Positions 9,227-18,623 of a stretch of 64,000 nt of DNA are shown here, one piece after another. The DNA comes from a bacterium. Lineage in GTDB: Bacteria; Pseudomonadota; Alphaproteobacteria; Micavibrionales; UBA2020. The DNA lies in the NCBI GenBank assembly GCA_029945425.1, contig JAQSDV010000004.1:186001-250000 (forward strand), in the 5' to 3' direction. Both the position numbers and the translations under genes were made by a program. The notes beneath the pieces were generated by a model. It had not been told where the DNA came from and made no database searches. It was given only the letters and a program-made list of their open reading frames with translations. Each line of letters starts with the position of its first letter. The first letter of the stretch is position 1.

Positions 9227-10231
9227 ATGACCGCGAAAATACCCGTTTCCATCCTCGACCTCTGCCCCGTTCCCGACGGATCGACGCCTGCGGATTCATT
9301 CCGCAACAGCCTTGAACTGGCGCAACTGGCAGAGGCCAATGGCTACACGCGTTTCTGGCTGGCGGAGCATCACAACATGCCGGGCATCGCGTCCGCCGCA
9401 ACAGCCGTCGTGATCGCGCATATCGCGGGCGGCACAAAAAAAATTCGCGTGGGATCGGGCGGCATCATGCTGCCCAACCATTCGCCGCTGGTGATCGCGG
9501 AACAGTTCGGCACGCTGGAATCCCTCTATCCCGGTCGCATTGATCTGGGTCTGGGCCGCGCGCCCGGCACCGACCAGATGACGAGCCAAGCCCTGCGCCG
9601 CGATGTCATGGCGGCGGCCGAGCGTTTCCCGCAGGATGTGCAGGAATTGCAGATTTTATTCGACGATATCGCGCCGGGGCAGAAACTCCGCGCTGTGCCG
9701 GGTGCGGGGCTGCATGTGCCTATATGGATGCTGGGTTCCAGCACCTTTGGCGCGCAGCTGGCGGCGGCCCTCGGTTTACCTTATGCCTTCGCCGCGCATT
9801 TCGCGCCCGATGCCCTGCATGCCGCGCTGCATGTTTACCGCAGCCAGTTCCGTCCCTCGACGCAGTTGCAGAAACCTTACTTTATGCTGACCGTCAACGT
9901 GCTGGCGGCGGCGACGGAGGAAGATGCGAAGTACCACTTCACCTCGCACCAGCAGGCCTTCGTGAATTTACGCCGTGGCCGCCCCGGGCAATTGCCGCCG
10001 CCGGTCAGGGACATCGAATCCTTCTGGTCTCCTGCGGAAAAAGCGATGGTCAACCACGCGCTGGCCTATTCATTTGTCGGCACAGGCGCGCAGGTCGAAA
10101 ACGGCCTCCGCGAGGTGATGACAGACCTGAAACCCGACGAGTTAATGCTGACGGGGCATATTTTCGACCATGCCGCGCGCCTGAAATCATTCGAGATCGC
10201 ATCCAAACTGGATCTTTTCACCAAAGCATAG
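9227..10231 (+). CDS. Luciferase-like flavin-dependent oxidoreductase (LLM class)
   Basis: FMN-dependent TIM-barrel protein of the bacterial luciferase superfamily, group 1 (YhbW-like). Diagnostic stretches: [19 protein letters not shown] at the N-terminus, [18 protein letters not shown] near residue 40, [21 protein letters not shown] near 78, and [16 protein letters not shown] near 105. The 334-residue length is typical. The natural substrate of this subgroup is generally unknown. It is followed on the same strand by an enoyl-CoA hydratase 71 bases downstream, and the pair may be co-transcribed, though nothing else ties the functions together. Confidence 0.9.
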   Translation: MTAKIPVSILDLCPVPDGSTPADSFRNSLELAQLAEANGYTRFWLAEHHNMPGIASAATAVVIAHIAGGTKKIRVGSGGIMLPNHSPLVIAEQFGTLESLYPGRIDLGLGRAPGTDQMTSQALRRDVMAAAERFPQDVQELQILFDDIAPGQKLRAVPGAGLHVPIWMLGSSTFGAQLAAALGLPYAFAAHFAPDALHAALHVYRSQFRPSTQLQKPYFMLTVNVLAAATEEDAKYHFTSHQQAFVNLRRGRPGQLPPPVRDIESFWSPAEKAMVNHALAYSFVGTGAQVENGLREVMTDLKPDELMLTGHIFDHAARLKSFEIASKLDLFTKA

Positions 10232-10302
10232 GTTATTGCCGGAGCCGCGCCGACCTGCTACAAATTATGCATACAATTATATGTTTTGCAGGAGCCTCCC
10301 GC

Positions 10303-11061
10303 ATGTCCGATCACGTCACCACGACGGTCGATGATGGTATTTTGACCATCCGCATGAACCGTCCGGAAAAGAAAAACGCGCTGACGGGGGAGATGTACCA
10401 AGCGATGGCCGATGCGCTGAACGATGCGGAGAAAAATCCCGCCGTGCGCGCGATCATCATCACGGGCGTAAAAAATTCCTTCACCGCCGGCAATGACCTT
10501 GAAGATTTCCTGACCAACCCGCCGGATGAAAAAAACAGTTCCGTGCTGAATTTCCTGAAAGCGATATCGGAAGCAAAGCTGCCGATCGTCGCCGCCGTCA
10601 ACGGCACCGCAATCGGCATCGGCGTGACCATGCTGCTGCATTGCGATTTCGTTTATGTGGTCGATACCGCCGTGATGGCGATGCCGTTTGTCGATCTGGG
10701 CCTGGTGCCGGAAGCAGCGGCCAGTTTGTTATTGCCGAAGGTCGCAGGATTGCAGCACGCATCCGAATTGCTGCTGCTGGGGGAGCCGTTCACGCCCGCC
10801 GCCGCAAAAGAAATGGGGATTGCGACCGCGGTCGTGGCGCCCGATGACCTTGAAAAAACCGCGCTGAAAACGGCCAAAAAACTGGCGGCCAAACCGCGCG
10901 AGGCGCTCCGCCAGACCAAATCCCTGCTGCGCCGCGATTTTGAGTCCGTATCCGACCGCATCGCGGCGGAGGCAAAGGTATTCAAGCAGGCCTTGGCATC
11001 GGATGACGCGAAAGAGGCGCTGAACGCCTTCCGCGAAAAACGCAAACCTAAATTCAAGTAA
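10303..11061 (+). CDS. Enoyl-CoA hydratase/isomerase family protein
   Basis: Crotonase-fold enzyme, 252 residues. The sequence shows RMNRPEKKNALTGEMY near residue 17 and FTAGNDLEDFL near 62 (the oxyanion-hole region). LPIVAAVNGTAIGIGVTMLLH near 95 is the second oxyanion loop. The glutamate of the classical hydratase active site is not obvious: the loop reads FVDLGLVPEAAASLLLP, with one glutamate retained. Isomerase or hydratase activity on an acyl-CoA is likely, with unknown chain. The start is the ATG at 10303, with GGAG eight bases before it; the frame is open much further upstream but that part lies inside the oxidoreductase gene. Confidence 0.88.
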   Translation: MSDHVTTTVDDGILTIRMNRPEKKNALTGEMYQAMADALNDAEKNPAVRAIIITGVKNSFTAGNDLEDFLTNPPDEKNSSVLNFLKAISEAKLPIVAAVNGTAIGIGVTMLLHCDFVYVVDTAVMAMPFVDLGLVPEAAASLLLPKVAGLQHASELLLLGEPFTPAAAKEMGIATAVVAPDDLEKTALKTAKKLAAKPREALRQTKSLLRRDFESVSDRIAAEAKVFKQALASDDAKEALNAFREKRKPKFK

Positions 11062-12259
11062 CGGGTTTCGGCGCGCGGCGGAATGCCGCCGTCTTGGGTG
11101 CTGACACGGGCTGGCCGGTTTTAAGGCCGACCTTCAACAGCGTCTTCCACGCCTCGCGCGCGGAATAGACATGCGCCTTGGGCAATCCGCCCGTCAGCGC
11201 GAGTTCATCGACCACCACGACGGCGTCGGGGAATTTTCCGGCATAGGCCGCGACATCCTCATAATTTTCCCTCATCCACTGCACAACGGGGGCGACAAAG
11301 GATGCGGCCACAACCTGCCGCGCCGTGCCGCCGAGCGACGGGGGCGCGTCGACGGCATGGCGCGACAGGTTGCCGCGGATCTGCGGCCCCGCAACGATAG
11401 CCACCTGCTTGACCGCTTTTTTGAATTGCTGCTCGAACTGCACCTTCGCCTCGTCGAGCGCGACGTCGATGCGCGCCTCGGGCTGCAGTTGTGACGCATC
11501 TGGGGTTTCCTTGTTCCCCAGCATCGAGAATACCTCGCGCTTTTGCCACAGCAGCAGCGGGTCGCCGGTCAGGCCGCCGACCTGTTCCTTCACAAGCTTG
11601 CGTATATCGGTGTCCTTCGCGGTGACGGCGGCGATGAATTTTTCGATATCGGGCGTTTCCGCGATCCGGCGGGCGTGAAGGTCCCGCTGGCGTTTTTTCT
11701 CGGCCTCATGCGCCTGTTCGGTCTCGGACGACAAATCGAATTTCGCCACTCCCTTTGCATCGCGGCCGAGCGTCATGCGCATGTCTTTGTATTTCTTGCG
11801 GCGCGCTGTGATGTTCCGGCTCTCGCGGGACGACAGATAGCGCGATATAGGGTGGCTGATATCCTCCATCACCGCGCGATGCACATCGGGGCCGCGGTCG
11901 CCGTGACCCTCGAAACGCTTTTCAATTGCCGCAAGATAACCGGGTTCGTATTCCAGCGTGAGCCCCTGGAGTTCCTGATATTCCCTGTTCTCGAAGCGGA
12001 AGTTGAACCGTTTCATTTCCGCCGCAAAGACGGTGGCGACGCTTGGCTCCGCCCCCTCCAGTTCGCGGTAGAGGCGCAAGGCTTCATGTTTCTGCCAGGT
12101 GAAAAAATCGTCGATCCCGCCATGCAGTTTCTGGACCATCTTTTTGCGCGCGCCGCCGTCATCCTGCCACGGTGCAATCGCGGCGCGGAAATCCGCCATC
12201 GTCGTTGTCGCGACAATGCGTTGGATATCTTCATCAGTAATTGCGGCGGGCGAGTCCAT
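11054..12259 (-). CDS. Hypothetical charged helical protein, 401 aa
   Basis: Soluble, very charged, mostly helical protein; no family recognised. A heptad-like stretch near residues 170-200 (SSETEQAHEAEKKRQRDLHA) could be coiled coil. Two similar phrases recur, FFTWQKHEALRLYREL near residue 52 and LLLWQKREVFSMLGN near 237, each after a predicted helix. This suggests two copies of one helical unit. The tail is basic and proline-rich. The gene overlaps the hydratase tail-to-tail by eight bases. Its 164-base upstream interval is strongly AT-rich and serves a divergent gene too. Confidence 0.75.
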   Translation of the reverse strand: MDSPAAITDEDIQRIVATTTMADFRAAIAPWQDDGGARKKMVQKLHGGIDDFFTWQKHEALRLYRELEGAEPSVATVFAAEMKRFNFRFENREYQELQGLTLEYEPGYLAAIEKRFEGHGDRGPDVHRAVMEDISHPISRYLSSRESRNITARRKKYKDMRMTLGRDAKGVAKFDLSSETEQAHEAEKKRQRDLHARRIAETPDIEKFIAAVTAKDTDIRKLVKEQVGGLTGDPLLLWQKREVFSMLGNKETPDASQLQPEARIDVALDEAKVQFEQQFKKAVKQVAIVAGPQIRGNLSRHAVDAPPSLGGTARQVVAASFVAPVVQWMRENYEDVAAYAGKFPDAVVVVDELALTGGLPKAHVYSAREAWKTLLKVGLKTGQPVSAPKTAAFRRAPKPVT

Positions 12260-12423
12260 GAAACTCCTGAAATTTAAGCATATTATGTATAATACAGACA
12301 GCTCAAAACTTCAATAGTTAAAACCTAATCCGTTGATAATAATGAATTATATTAATTATTATTTGACATATCCTGTAACTCCCTTAACATGCCTGAAACT
12401 TCTCAACCCGCCGGAGCCTTCTC

Positions 12424-13437
12424 ATGAAAAATTTCGTCAATATCAGCGCATCGGAAGAAAAGCCGCGCTTTATCGACCTGTCATCCGTGACCGCCATCCA
12501 TGTGCAGCCGGAAAAGGGAGAGTTGACGATCTTCAACGAAAAAGGCGTGCTGCTATACTTGAATGCGAAAGCATCCAGCATCGACACCGATCTGCTGCTG
12601 CAAAAACTGTCCGATGCGGGCAACCCGCTGGTCGCCCTGCCCGCCCGGTATGATGACAAGGAATATCCGCATTTCGTATCGCCCAAGGCCGTGACATTCG
12701 CAACCGTGACCGAAGTGACCAAGGACGGCACGCAGGGCGTGATCGTGGGCGTGAAGGGCCTGGGCTGGGAAGAAAACAATAAAACGAAACCCGAAGAATT
12801 GGCGGCCTTGCTGGATGCCGTGCGCGCCACCGGCGCGACACTGCTGGAATTCAAGCCGGAAGAGGCGCATGCGCGCTGGTACAATGCCGCCGCGCTTTAC
12901 ATCAACCCGGCGGCCGTGCGCGAAATCCGCGACGACGGCACGCAGGTGAACGTCTATTTTGCGGCATCGGGTTCGCTGGATGTGCAAACGAACGACCATA
13001 CCTACCAGCGCGACCGTGTGAGCGAGATTTTGAACGATCTGCTGGGGGACAAGGACCCGGCGGCGAGCGACCTGAGAGCGATTGGCAGGGAGGCACAGCG
13101 CCTTGCGAAGGAAGAAGAAACCGCCGCGCGCGTGAATTTCGCCGCCAAACTTGCCGCTGCCGCCGGCACATTGACGCAAGTGCAGACGAATGGCCGTGCG
13201 GTGTATGTGAAGCCGGAAGAATTCGTATCGGTGTCGTTCTATAACGATGACCGTGCCGAGACCGGCGCCGCGTTTAAATTCAGCATGTCGCTGGAACGCC
13301 AAAAATCCGCCGACAACCCCTATCCGGAGGCTGTGCGCGTCTTCTTCAATTCAGCGGCCGAGCGCGAGAAATCTTTCCAGGCGCTGGTATCGCCGTCTGC
13401 GCCGGTGAAAAAGAACGGATCTGCGCTGAAACCCTAA
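12424..13437 (+). CDS. Protein of four tandem beta-beta-alpha modules
   Basis: 337-residue soluble protein of no known family to me, built from four copies of a roughly 60-75 residue unit. Each unit has a strand ending in a V/I-containing phrase, a hairpin with a G/D turn, then a helix. Unit 1 (about 15-75) contains FIDLSSVTAIHVQPEKG; unit 2 (80-140) PHFVSPKAVTFATVTEV; unit 3 (150-210) YINPAAVREIRDDGTQV; unit 4 (255-325) VYVKPEEFVSVSFYNDD. Between units 3 and 4 is an Ala/Glu-rich helix. The units resemble, in outline only, small domains such as FlbD or LytTR. ATG start with GGAG about nine bases upstream. It overlaps the next gene tail-to-tail by four bases. Confidence 0.75.
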   Translation: MKNFVNISASEEKPRFIDLSSVTAIHVQPEKGELTIFNEKGVLLYLNAKASSIDTDLLLQKLSDAGNPLVALPARYDDKEYPHFVSPKAVTFATVTEVTKDGTQGVIVGVKGLGWEENNKTKPEELAALLDAVRATGATLLEFKPEEAHARWYNAAALYINPAAVREIRDDGTQVNVYFAASGSLDVQTNDHTYQRDRVSEILNDLLGDKDPAASDLRAIGREAQRLAKEEETAARVNFAAKLAAAAGTLTQVQTNGRAVYVKPEEFVSVSFYNDDRAETGAAFKFSMSLERQKSADNPYPEAVRVFFNSAAEREKSFQALVSPSAPVKKNGSALKP

Positions 13438-14324
13438 GGCGCGGGGTTTTTCATCGCGTAGGCGATCACGGTCCTGATCGTTGCGATCTGCGCGTCCTCG
13501 GCCTCTTTTTTCGGGGTATTGTCGGGATAGATTTCGGTCGTCATGGAGACGTCGGCGTGCTTTCGCGCGAAATCCTGCAGCAGGGTTTTCACGTCATCGA
13601 TGACAATAATCCCCTTGTCGCTTTTATAGCCGAGGATTTCGGCGTCGGCCGCAATCGGCGTCACCTTGCGCACGGCGTCGATCACCTCATGCCCCAGCGC
13701 GACATCGGATGTCGAGGCCACGACCAGATAAAACCCCTCCGGAATAAAATCATCGCCGGTTTCGAATTTCTGGCCGTCGCGGGCGCGGCGTTCCGCCGTG
13801 ATGCCCACATCGCGCTGGTTGGTTTCGTGCAAATCGACGGCGGCGCGGAAATGCACCTTCAGCGATTCAACCGATGACATCAGCTGCAGCGATTCCTCCG
13901 CCGTGCCGCCTGCGAAGAAATGGCGGTTCGGGTCTTCCGCCTTGCGGTTCCAGCGGTGGTTGATTTCATAGCCCAGCGGGCTGATGCAGGGATAGACGAC
14001 GAAATTCACCTTGTCCGCATACTGCGCCGCGTCCTCCTCGAGGAAACGCAGCGCGCCCGTGATGCCGGTATCCTCATAGCCATGCACGCCGCCGGTGATG
14101 AGGATGGTCGGGTTAGCATCATTCCACGGTTTCGATTTCACGACATAGAGCGGATACCGCGCCGGATCATGTGACAGCGCGCCATAGGGTTCGAGATTGA
14201 ATTTATCGGAGGGCAGAGCCGTCAGGCGGTCGACAACATCGGCCTGATACGACCGCTGGATATTCTGGCTGGCGAACCATGCTTCTTTTTCGGCAGTATT
14301 CCAGGGTTTCAATGCGTCGGTCAT
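13434..14324 (-). CDS. M14-family zinc carboxypeptidase / AstE-ASPA-like hydrolase
   Basis: Zinc hydrolase of the M14 fold, 296 residues. The zinc site is visible: GGVHGYEDTG (HxxE) near residue 90, DPNRHF near 150, and VDLHET (third ligand) near 180. A glutamate in TTEIYPDNTP near residue 270 sits where the catalytic Glu is expected. Such proteins remove C-terminal residues from peptides or deacylate amino acids, and specificity cannot be read here. There is no signal peptide, so it is probably cytoplasmic. It lies ten bases after the end of the cyclase gene on the same strand, so the two may form an operon. Confidence 0.85.
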   Translation of the reverse strand: MTDALKPWNTAEKEAWFASQNIQRSYQADVVDRLTALPSDKFNLEPYGALSHDPARYPLYVVKSKPWNDANPTILITGGVHGYEDTGITGALRFLEEDAAQYADKVNFVVYPCISPLGYEINHRWNRKAEDPNRHFFAGGTAEESLQLMSSVESLKVHFRAAVDLHETNQRDVGITAERRARDGQKFETGDDFIPEGFYLVVASTSDVALGHEVIDAVRKVTPIAADAEILGYKSDKGIIVIDDVKTLLQDFARKHADVSMTTEIYPDNTPKKEAEDAQIATIRTVIAYAMKNPAP

Positions 14325-14334
14325 GATGATCTCC

Positions 14335-15717
14335 TTAACGGTCTTTGTAATCGGCGAAGTTCGATTCCACGGTGAATTCCGCGCCGTAGCTGCTCATGTA
14401 ATAGGACAGGTAGTAATAATGGAAATCGTCGCTCCACAATACCTTTTGCGGCACTTTATGCACTTCGGAGTCGTCGAGCATGCTGTAATCGGTGACGCTG
14501 TCTTTTGACAGTTGCTGGCCGTTGAGGATCACGGTCCATGACGCTGTGAATTTTACGCGCTTGGCATTTTGGGGGTCGGCTTCGGCGGTGAGGTCGAGGT
14601 CGATATGCGCCTTGTTTTTCTTTGGCGTCATGTCGGCGGCGTAGGAGGTGTATTCGTAATCCTCGCTCGCCTTTTCGGTCACCGGTACGCCCTTTTCCGT
14701 GTCGTATTCGACGCGGCGCGACATGCCGGGCAGTTGCTCGCGCTCGAACTTCATTTCGATCAGGTTCTTGCCGGACTTTACCTCGAACGGCGCGAAGAAA
14801 CGCACGATCTGGCTGCGGTCGGCGAACAGCATGTATTTGCCCGATTTCAGCGGCGTCAGTACGGGGCGGATATGCTGCTGCGGTTCGCCGCCGACCAGAA
14901 ACGGTTCGCCATTCCACAATTTTGCGTAGTCGCTGTTGTAATCGACAAGGCTGATTTCGGGCGTCGAATTGGCGAAGCGGATAAAACCGTAGGTGCCGAT
15001 GGCGGCGAGCGCGACCAGCGCCAGCGCCGCGAAGGCTGTTTTCTTTTTTGAAAAACCGGAGGCCGCCATTGCGCCGGCGGGCGCTTTCGGCTTCGTCAGC
15101 GCGGGATTATACGCTTCGTAAATTTCGATCGGCTCCGCGATGCCCTTTAATGCATATCTTCCGTGGCGTTCAAACGCGACGGGGCTTTCGGATTTTTCGG
15201 TCAGCCAGCCACGCGCGCTGTCGAACACCGGATAGGTCACCAGCACCTGTCCGCCATCGGCCAAGGCCTCGACGCGGGATGCGCGGTTCACATGGCGGCC
15301 GAACACATCGCCGCTCACGTTATCCTCGGTCGTCACCTGCCCCGTATGCAGCCCCATGCGGACATGGATATCTGCAAGTTCGGGATGGGCGCGGTTGAAT
15401 GCGGCCAATTTTTCCTGCACCTCCAGCGCGCGGGCGACCGCGGTCGAGGGTTCGGAAAACACCGCCATCACGGAATCGCCGATATGCTTGATCACGCGCC
15501 CGCCGCCGTCGCGCTCGATCACCGGCACGACCAACGCGTCATGCTCGCGGCGCAGGGTGTTGGAATAAGCCTCCCCCTGCTCCTCGGTAATCTTGGTGAA
15601 GCCCTTGATGTCGGTGAACAGGATGGTGAGGACGGCCGTGCTTTTCTGGCGACGGAACTGGTCGATGACCTGGATATCGCCTGCGGTCAGCTGCACTTGG
15701 GAGGGGGAATTTTCCAT
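14335..15717 (-). CDS. Class III adenylate cyclase with extracytoplasmic C-terminal domain
   Basis: The catalytic domain is N-terminal (about residues 25-190). LFTDIKGFTKI holds the first metal Asp, and VIKHIGDSVMAVF holds the substrate Lys and second metal Asp. GDVFGRHVNRASRVEAL holds the purine-specifying Asp and the transition-state Asn/Arg, so cAMP synthesis is predicted. A membrane helix near residues 225-245 (FAALALVALAAIGTYGFIRF) follows, and then a beta-rich region of about 200 residues that should lie outside the cytoplasm. This order is the reverse of most membrane cyclases. I use the ATG at 15717 (MENSPSQ); a GTG at 15735 is also possible. The tRNA-Arg gene lies just upstream. Confidence 0.88.
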   Translation of the reverse strand: MENSPSQVQLTAGDIQVIDQFRRQKSTAVLTILFTDIKGFTKITEEQGEAYSNTLRREHDALVVPVIERDGGGRVIKHIGDSVMAVFSEPSTAVARALEVQEKLAAFNRAHPELADIHVRMGLHTGQVTTEDNVSGDVFGRHVNRASRVEALADGGQVLVTYPVFDSARGWLTEKSESPVAFERHGRYALKGIAEPIEIYEAYNPALTKPKAPAGAMAASGFSKKKTAFAALALVALAAIGTYGFIRFANSTPEISLVDYNSDYAKLWNGEPFLVGGEPQQHIRPVLTPLKSGKYMLFADRSQIVRFFAPFEVKSGKNLIEMKFEREQLPGMSRRVEYDTEKGVPVTEKASEDYEYTSYAADMTPKKNKAHIDLDLTAEADPQNAKRVKFTASWTVILNGQQLSKDSVTDYSMLDDSEVHKVPQKVLWSDDFHYYYLSYYMSSYGAEFTVESNFADYKDR

Positions 15718-15780
15718 GGCCTGATGGTATGCCACGCCCTTGAAAGCGTAAACCTTTTCCAGCAGTTATTTCAGAAGAAA

Positions 15781-15857
15781 TGGTGCGCCCAAAGAGATTC
15801 GAACTCCTAACCTTCTGATTCGTAGTCAGATGCTCTATCCAGTTGAGCTATGGGCGC
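15781..15857 (-). tRNA. tRNA-Arg (anticodon ACG), CCA encoded
   Basis: Full cloverleaf on the minus strand. The acceptor stem GCGCCCA pairs with TGGGCGC, and the discriminator A and encoded CCA end at 15781. The D arm reads AGCTCAACTGGATAGAGCA. The anticodon stem TCTGA/TCAGA encloses CTACGAA with anticodon ACG, and the T arm contains GTTCGAATC. The ACG anticodon needs A34-to-inosine editing by TadA, encoded at 20838 in this window. The 281 bases between this tRNA and the gene at 16139 are AT-rich and hold no gene I can support. Confidence 0.97.
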
Positions 15858-16138
15858 ATAGGTTTGTGTTTTCTATAAGATTCGTGTCGAAAGCGCAAGG
15901 GAATTGCACCGCTCACCTGCCCTTATCCGGTGGTATTTACGCCATTCCGCGCACATAGCGATTTTTGCTTGTCTTTGAAATCGTTATGAAAATGATAAAT
16001 GCGCCATCCCCTTAAAAAATATAGCGAATGGCGGAAAGCGGCGGACGATTCAATATTGCAAGCCTTTGTATTTATAGTTTAAAAAGAACAATGATACCGC
16101 CACGGGCAGATAATAATTTTTAGATACGAGGTAGCGCC

Positions 16139-17299
16139 TTGCTGAAACCCATTCTCCGCACTCTCATTGCCGCGATCACCGTGAGCGCATCCTTAAGCGC
16201 CTGCACGATGGATGGCAGCACGGCCAGCTACGCAACGGACAGCCGCACGGCAACCCGCCCCGCGCTCCAGACGACCGACGCGCCCGCGCCCGACGTGATC
16301 TACCGCCGCGGTTCGCGCGACACGGTGCTGACGGAAAACTCCACCACGAAATTTTCGCCCACCCCCTATTACCATTCCGGCGTCGAGACGCTGGTGACGC
16401 GCAAGGTCAACGACCTGAACCGCGACCTGAACTCGCTGCAATCCACCACCTCGAAATTCCAGGGCCGCCTGCAGTCGCTGCAATCGAAAAGCGACTCTGA
16501 CGCCGCGCGTTATTACGAGCAGGTCGCCGCCATCAATACCGAGCTGCAATCCGGCACCACCCCCGGCAACCCCGTGCTGGTGGAACGCTGGAATTCGGCC
16601 GAAAACAGCCTCGACAGCCTGTCGCAAAGCGCGGGCCTGCTGAACGAACTGGCGACCGACCTTGCGAATGAAGCATCGAAGGCCGGCTACCTGCAGGAAA
16701 ACACCCGCGCGGCCTATGGCCTGTCGGGCGCGGTGAAGGCCGACCACGACCGCCTGCGCATGCTGGAAGACAACGTGAACCAGGAGATCGTGAACCTGAA
16801 CCGCCTGCTGACCTCGGTCGGCGACGAGATCAACCGCCGCGGATCGTACCTGCGCTCCGAACGCGCGAACTTGCAGACGCTGTCGCTCGCCATCACGAAC
16901 GGCGACCTGTACGGCCAGAACATTTCCAACACGCTGTATAAAAAGGCGACGGAATCGAACAACGAGATGTACCGCAACGCACCGCAGGCTCCCGCCCGCG
17001 GCCGCCCGCTGGTTATCATCCGTTTCGACCGCCCGAACGTGAACTATCAGGAACCCCTCTATAACGCGGTCAGCCAGGCGCTGGAAAAATACCCCTCCGC
17101 CCGTTTTGACCTCGTGGCTGTCTCCCCCTCGCGCGGTAACCCTGCGGAAGTGGCGCTGGCGTCAAGCGAAGCCCGCAAGAATGGCGAAGCCGTCCTGCGC
17201 TCCCTCGCGCAGATGGGCCTACCTGTCGAGCGCGTGCGCCTGAACGCGGCGAACAGCACGGAAGCGCGGAACAGCGAGATCCATATCTACCTGCAATAA
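16139..17299 (+). CDS. Lipoprotein with coiled coil and OmpA-like C-terminal domain
   Basis: 386-residue envelope protein. The signal sequence ends in a lipobox LSAC with the lipidated Cys at residue 22. Residues about 85-260 form long helices with heptad character (VNDLNRDLNSLQSTTSKFQG, SENSLDSL-like stretches). The last 95 residues read as a divergent OmpA/MotB-type domain: LVIIRFDRPNVNYQEPLYNA, then EARKNGEAVLRSLAQMGLPV, ending EIHIYLQ. That suggests a lipoprotein that spans from the membrane to peptidoglycan. The start is a TTG with GAGGT seven bases upstream. It stands alone between the tRNA and a terminator. It is rich in Ser/Thr just after the lipobox, a probable flexible linker. Confidence 0.8.
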   Translation: MLKPILRTLIAAITVSASLSACTMDGSTASYATDSRTATRPALQTTDAPAPDVIYRRGSRDTVLTENSTTKFSPTPYYHSGVETLVTRKVNDLNRDLNSLQSTTSKFQGRLQSLQSKSDSDAARYYEQVAAINTELQSGTTPGNPVLVERWNSAENSLDSLSQSAGLLNELATDLANEASKAGYLQENTRAAYGLSGAVKADHDRLRMLEDNVNQEIVNLNRLLTSVGDEINRRGSYLRSERANLQTLSLAITNGDLYGQNISNTLYKKATESNNEMYRNAPQAPARGRPLVIIRFDRPNVNYQEPLYNAVSQALEKYPSARFDLVAVSPSRGNPAEVALASSEARKNGEAVLRSLAQMGLPVERVRLNAANSTEARNSEIHIYLQ

Positions 17300-17317
17300 T
17301 TTTCGATATTCAAAAAA

Positions 17318-17355
17318 GAAGCGCCTTGGCAAAACTGTCGGGCGCGTCTTTTTTT
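17318..17355 (+). terminator. Rho-independent terminator after the lipoprotein gene
   Basis: GAAGCGCC (17318-17325) pairs with GGCGCGTC (17341-17348) in seven of eight positions. A run of seven T (17349-17355) follows directly. It lies 18 bases past the lipoprotein stop. Confidence 0.7.
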
Positions 17356-17383
17356 ATTAAGCTTTTGCGGCTAAAATAAACCT

Positions 17384-18616
17384 ATGTCCGCTGATCATAT
17401 CGACACCCTGACATCCATCGCCCTTGTGACCACCGCAGCCCTGCTGTGCGGGCTTGCGCTGATCCGCCTGCGCCAGCCCGCCATCGTGGGTTACATTCTG
17501 GCAGGCGTCGCGCTGGGCCCCACGGGGCTGAAGCTGGTATCGAACACCGAAACGGTGCAGGTGCTGGCGGAGCTGGGCGTGATCATGCTGCTGTTCCTGA
17601 TCGGCATGGAATTATCCCTGCGCAGTTTCAAGACGGTTTACAAAAAAGCGCTGTCGGTTGCGGCATTGCAGATCGTGGCGGCGCTCGCCGTGTTCTACGG
17701 CATCGGACATTTCCTCGACTGGGGTATCGAGCGTATCGTGGTCTTCGCATTCGCAACCGCGCTATCGTCCACAGCCGTCGCCATCAAAATTCTCGAGGAA
17801 ACGGACGAGTTGCGCACGCCCGTCGGCCGCACCACCGTTTCCGTCCTGATCGCGCAGGATCTGGCCGTCATCCCCATGCTGCTGATCATCGGCGCGTTTG
17901 GCAGCGGCCATACCGCCGGTTCCATCGGCGCGAATACCGTCACCGCTGCCATTATCGTCAAGCTGGCCGTCGCCATCGGGCTGCTGGTCGCCGTCAGCTG
18001 GTTCCTGTCGAAGCGTGACAGGGTGGACCTGCCGATGTCGGGCTGGATCATGTCGCGGCACGAAGTCATTCCCCTCGCCGCGCTGGCGTTCTGCTTTACC
18101 TGGGCGACGCTGTCCGGCCTGATCGGGATGTCGACCGCTTACGGCGCGTTCCTTGCCGGCCTTGTCATCGGCAATTCCAATGTGCGCGCGACGATGCACA
18201 AGGCGGCGGAGCCGATCCAGACGATTTTGCTGATGGTGTTTTTCCTGTCCATCGGATTGCTGATCGACCTTGATTACATTTTCGCCAACTGGAAAAACGT
18301 GCTGCTGGTTCTGGCGATCGTCACCTTCCTCAAGACCTTCGTGAATGTCGGCATCCTGCATTTGCTGGGGGAGCCGTGGCGGCGCGCGTTCCACGCGGGA
18401 GTCGTGATGGGGCAGCTGGGCGAGTTTTCATTCATCCTTGTGGCGGGCGGCGTCGCGGCAAAGGTGATTTCGCCGGAGGGATATGATTTGATGATTTCCG
18501 TGATCGCCCTGTCGCTGCTCATCAGCCCGATGTGGCTCGCGATTGCGCGGCGATTGCACGACATGGCGATCAGGAAACTCGGCGTCACGATCCTGACATC
18601 GCCCCACGACGACTAA
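17384..18616 (+). CDS. CPA2-family cation:proton antiporter (second copy)
   Basis: 410-residue inner-membrane antiporter of the Kef/NapA type with about twelve helices. Motifs: PAIVGYILAGVALGPTGLK near residue 32, GVIMLLFLIGMELSL near 65, ATALSSTAVAIKILEETDE near 125, VLIAQDLAVIPMLLI near 155, GMSTAYGAFLAGLVIG near 250 and GQLGEFSFILVAGGV near 345. Like the copy at 7321 it has no regulatory TrkA-N domain. The two copies are clearly divergent, so they are not a recent duplication. Exchange of K+ or Na+ for H+ is inferred from the family. Transcription probably ends in or near the long palindrome just downstream. Confidence 0.88.
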   Translation: MSADHIDTLTSIALVTTAALLCGLALIRLRQPAIVGYILAGVALGPTGLKLVSNTETVQVLAELGVIMLLFLIGMELSLRSFKTVYKKALSVAALQIVAALAVFYGIGHFLDWGIERIVVFAFATALSSTAVAIKILEETDELRTPVGRTTVSVLIAQDLAVIPMLLIIGAFGSGHTAGSIGANTVTAAIIVKLAVAIGLLVAVSWFLSKRDRVDLPMSGWIMSRHEVIPLAALAFCFTWATLSGLIGMSTAYGAFLAGLVIGNSNVRATMHKAAEPIQTILLMVFFLSIGLLIDLDYIFANWKNVLLVLAIVTFLKTFVNVGILHLLGEPWRRAFHAGVVMGQLGEFSFILVAGGVAAKVISPEGYDLMISVIALSLLISPMWLAIARRLHDMAIRKLGVTILTSPHDD

Positions 18617-18623
18617 CAAAAAA

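Noticed and set aside
9724..10302. Upstream extension of the enoyl-CoA hydratase frame
   Set aside because: That part lies inside the flavin oxidoreductase gene in another frame, and the ATG at 10303 has a good ribosome site and the normal crotonase N-terminus.
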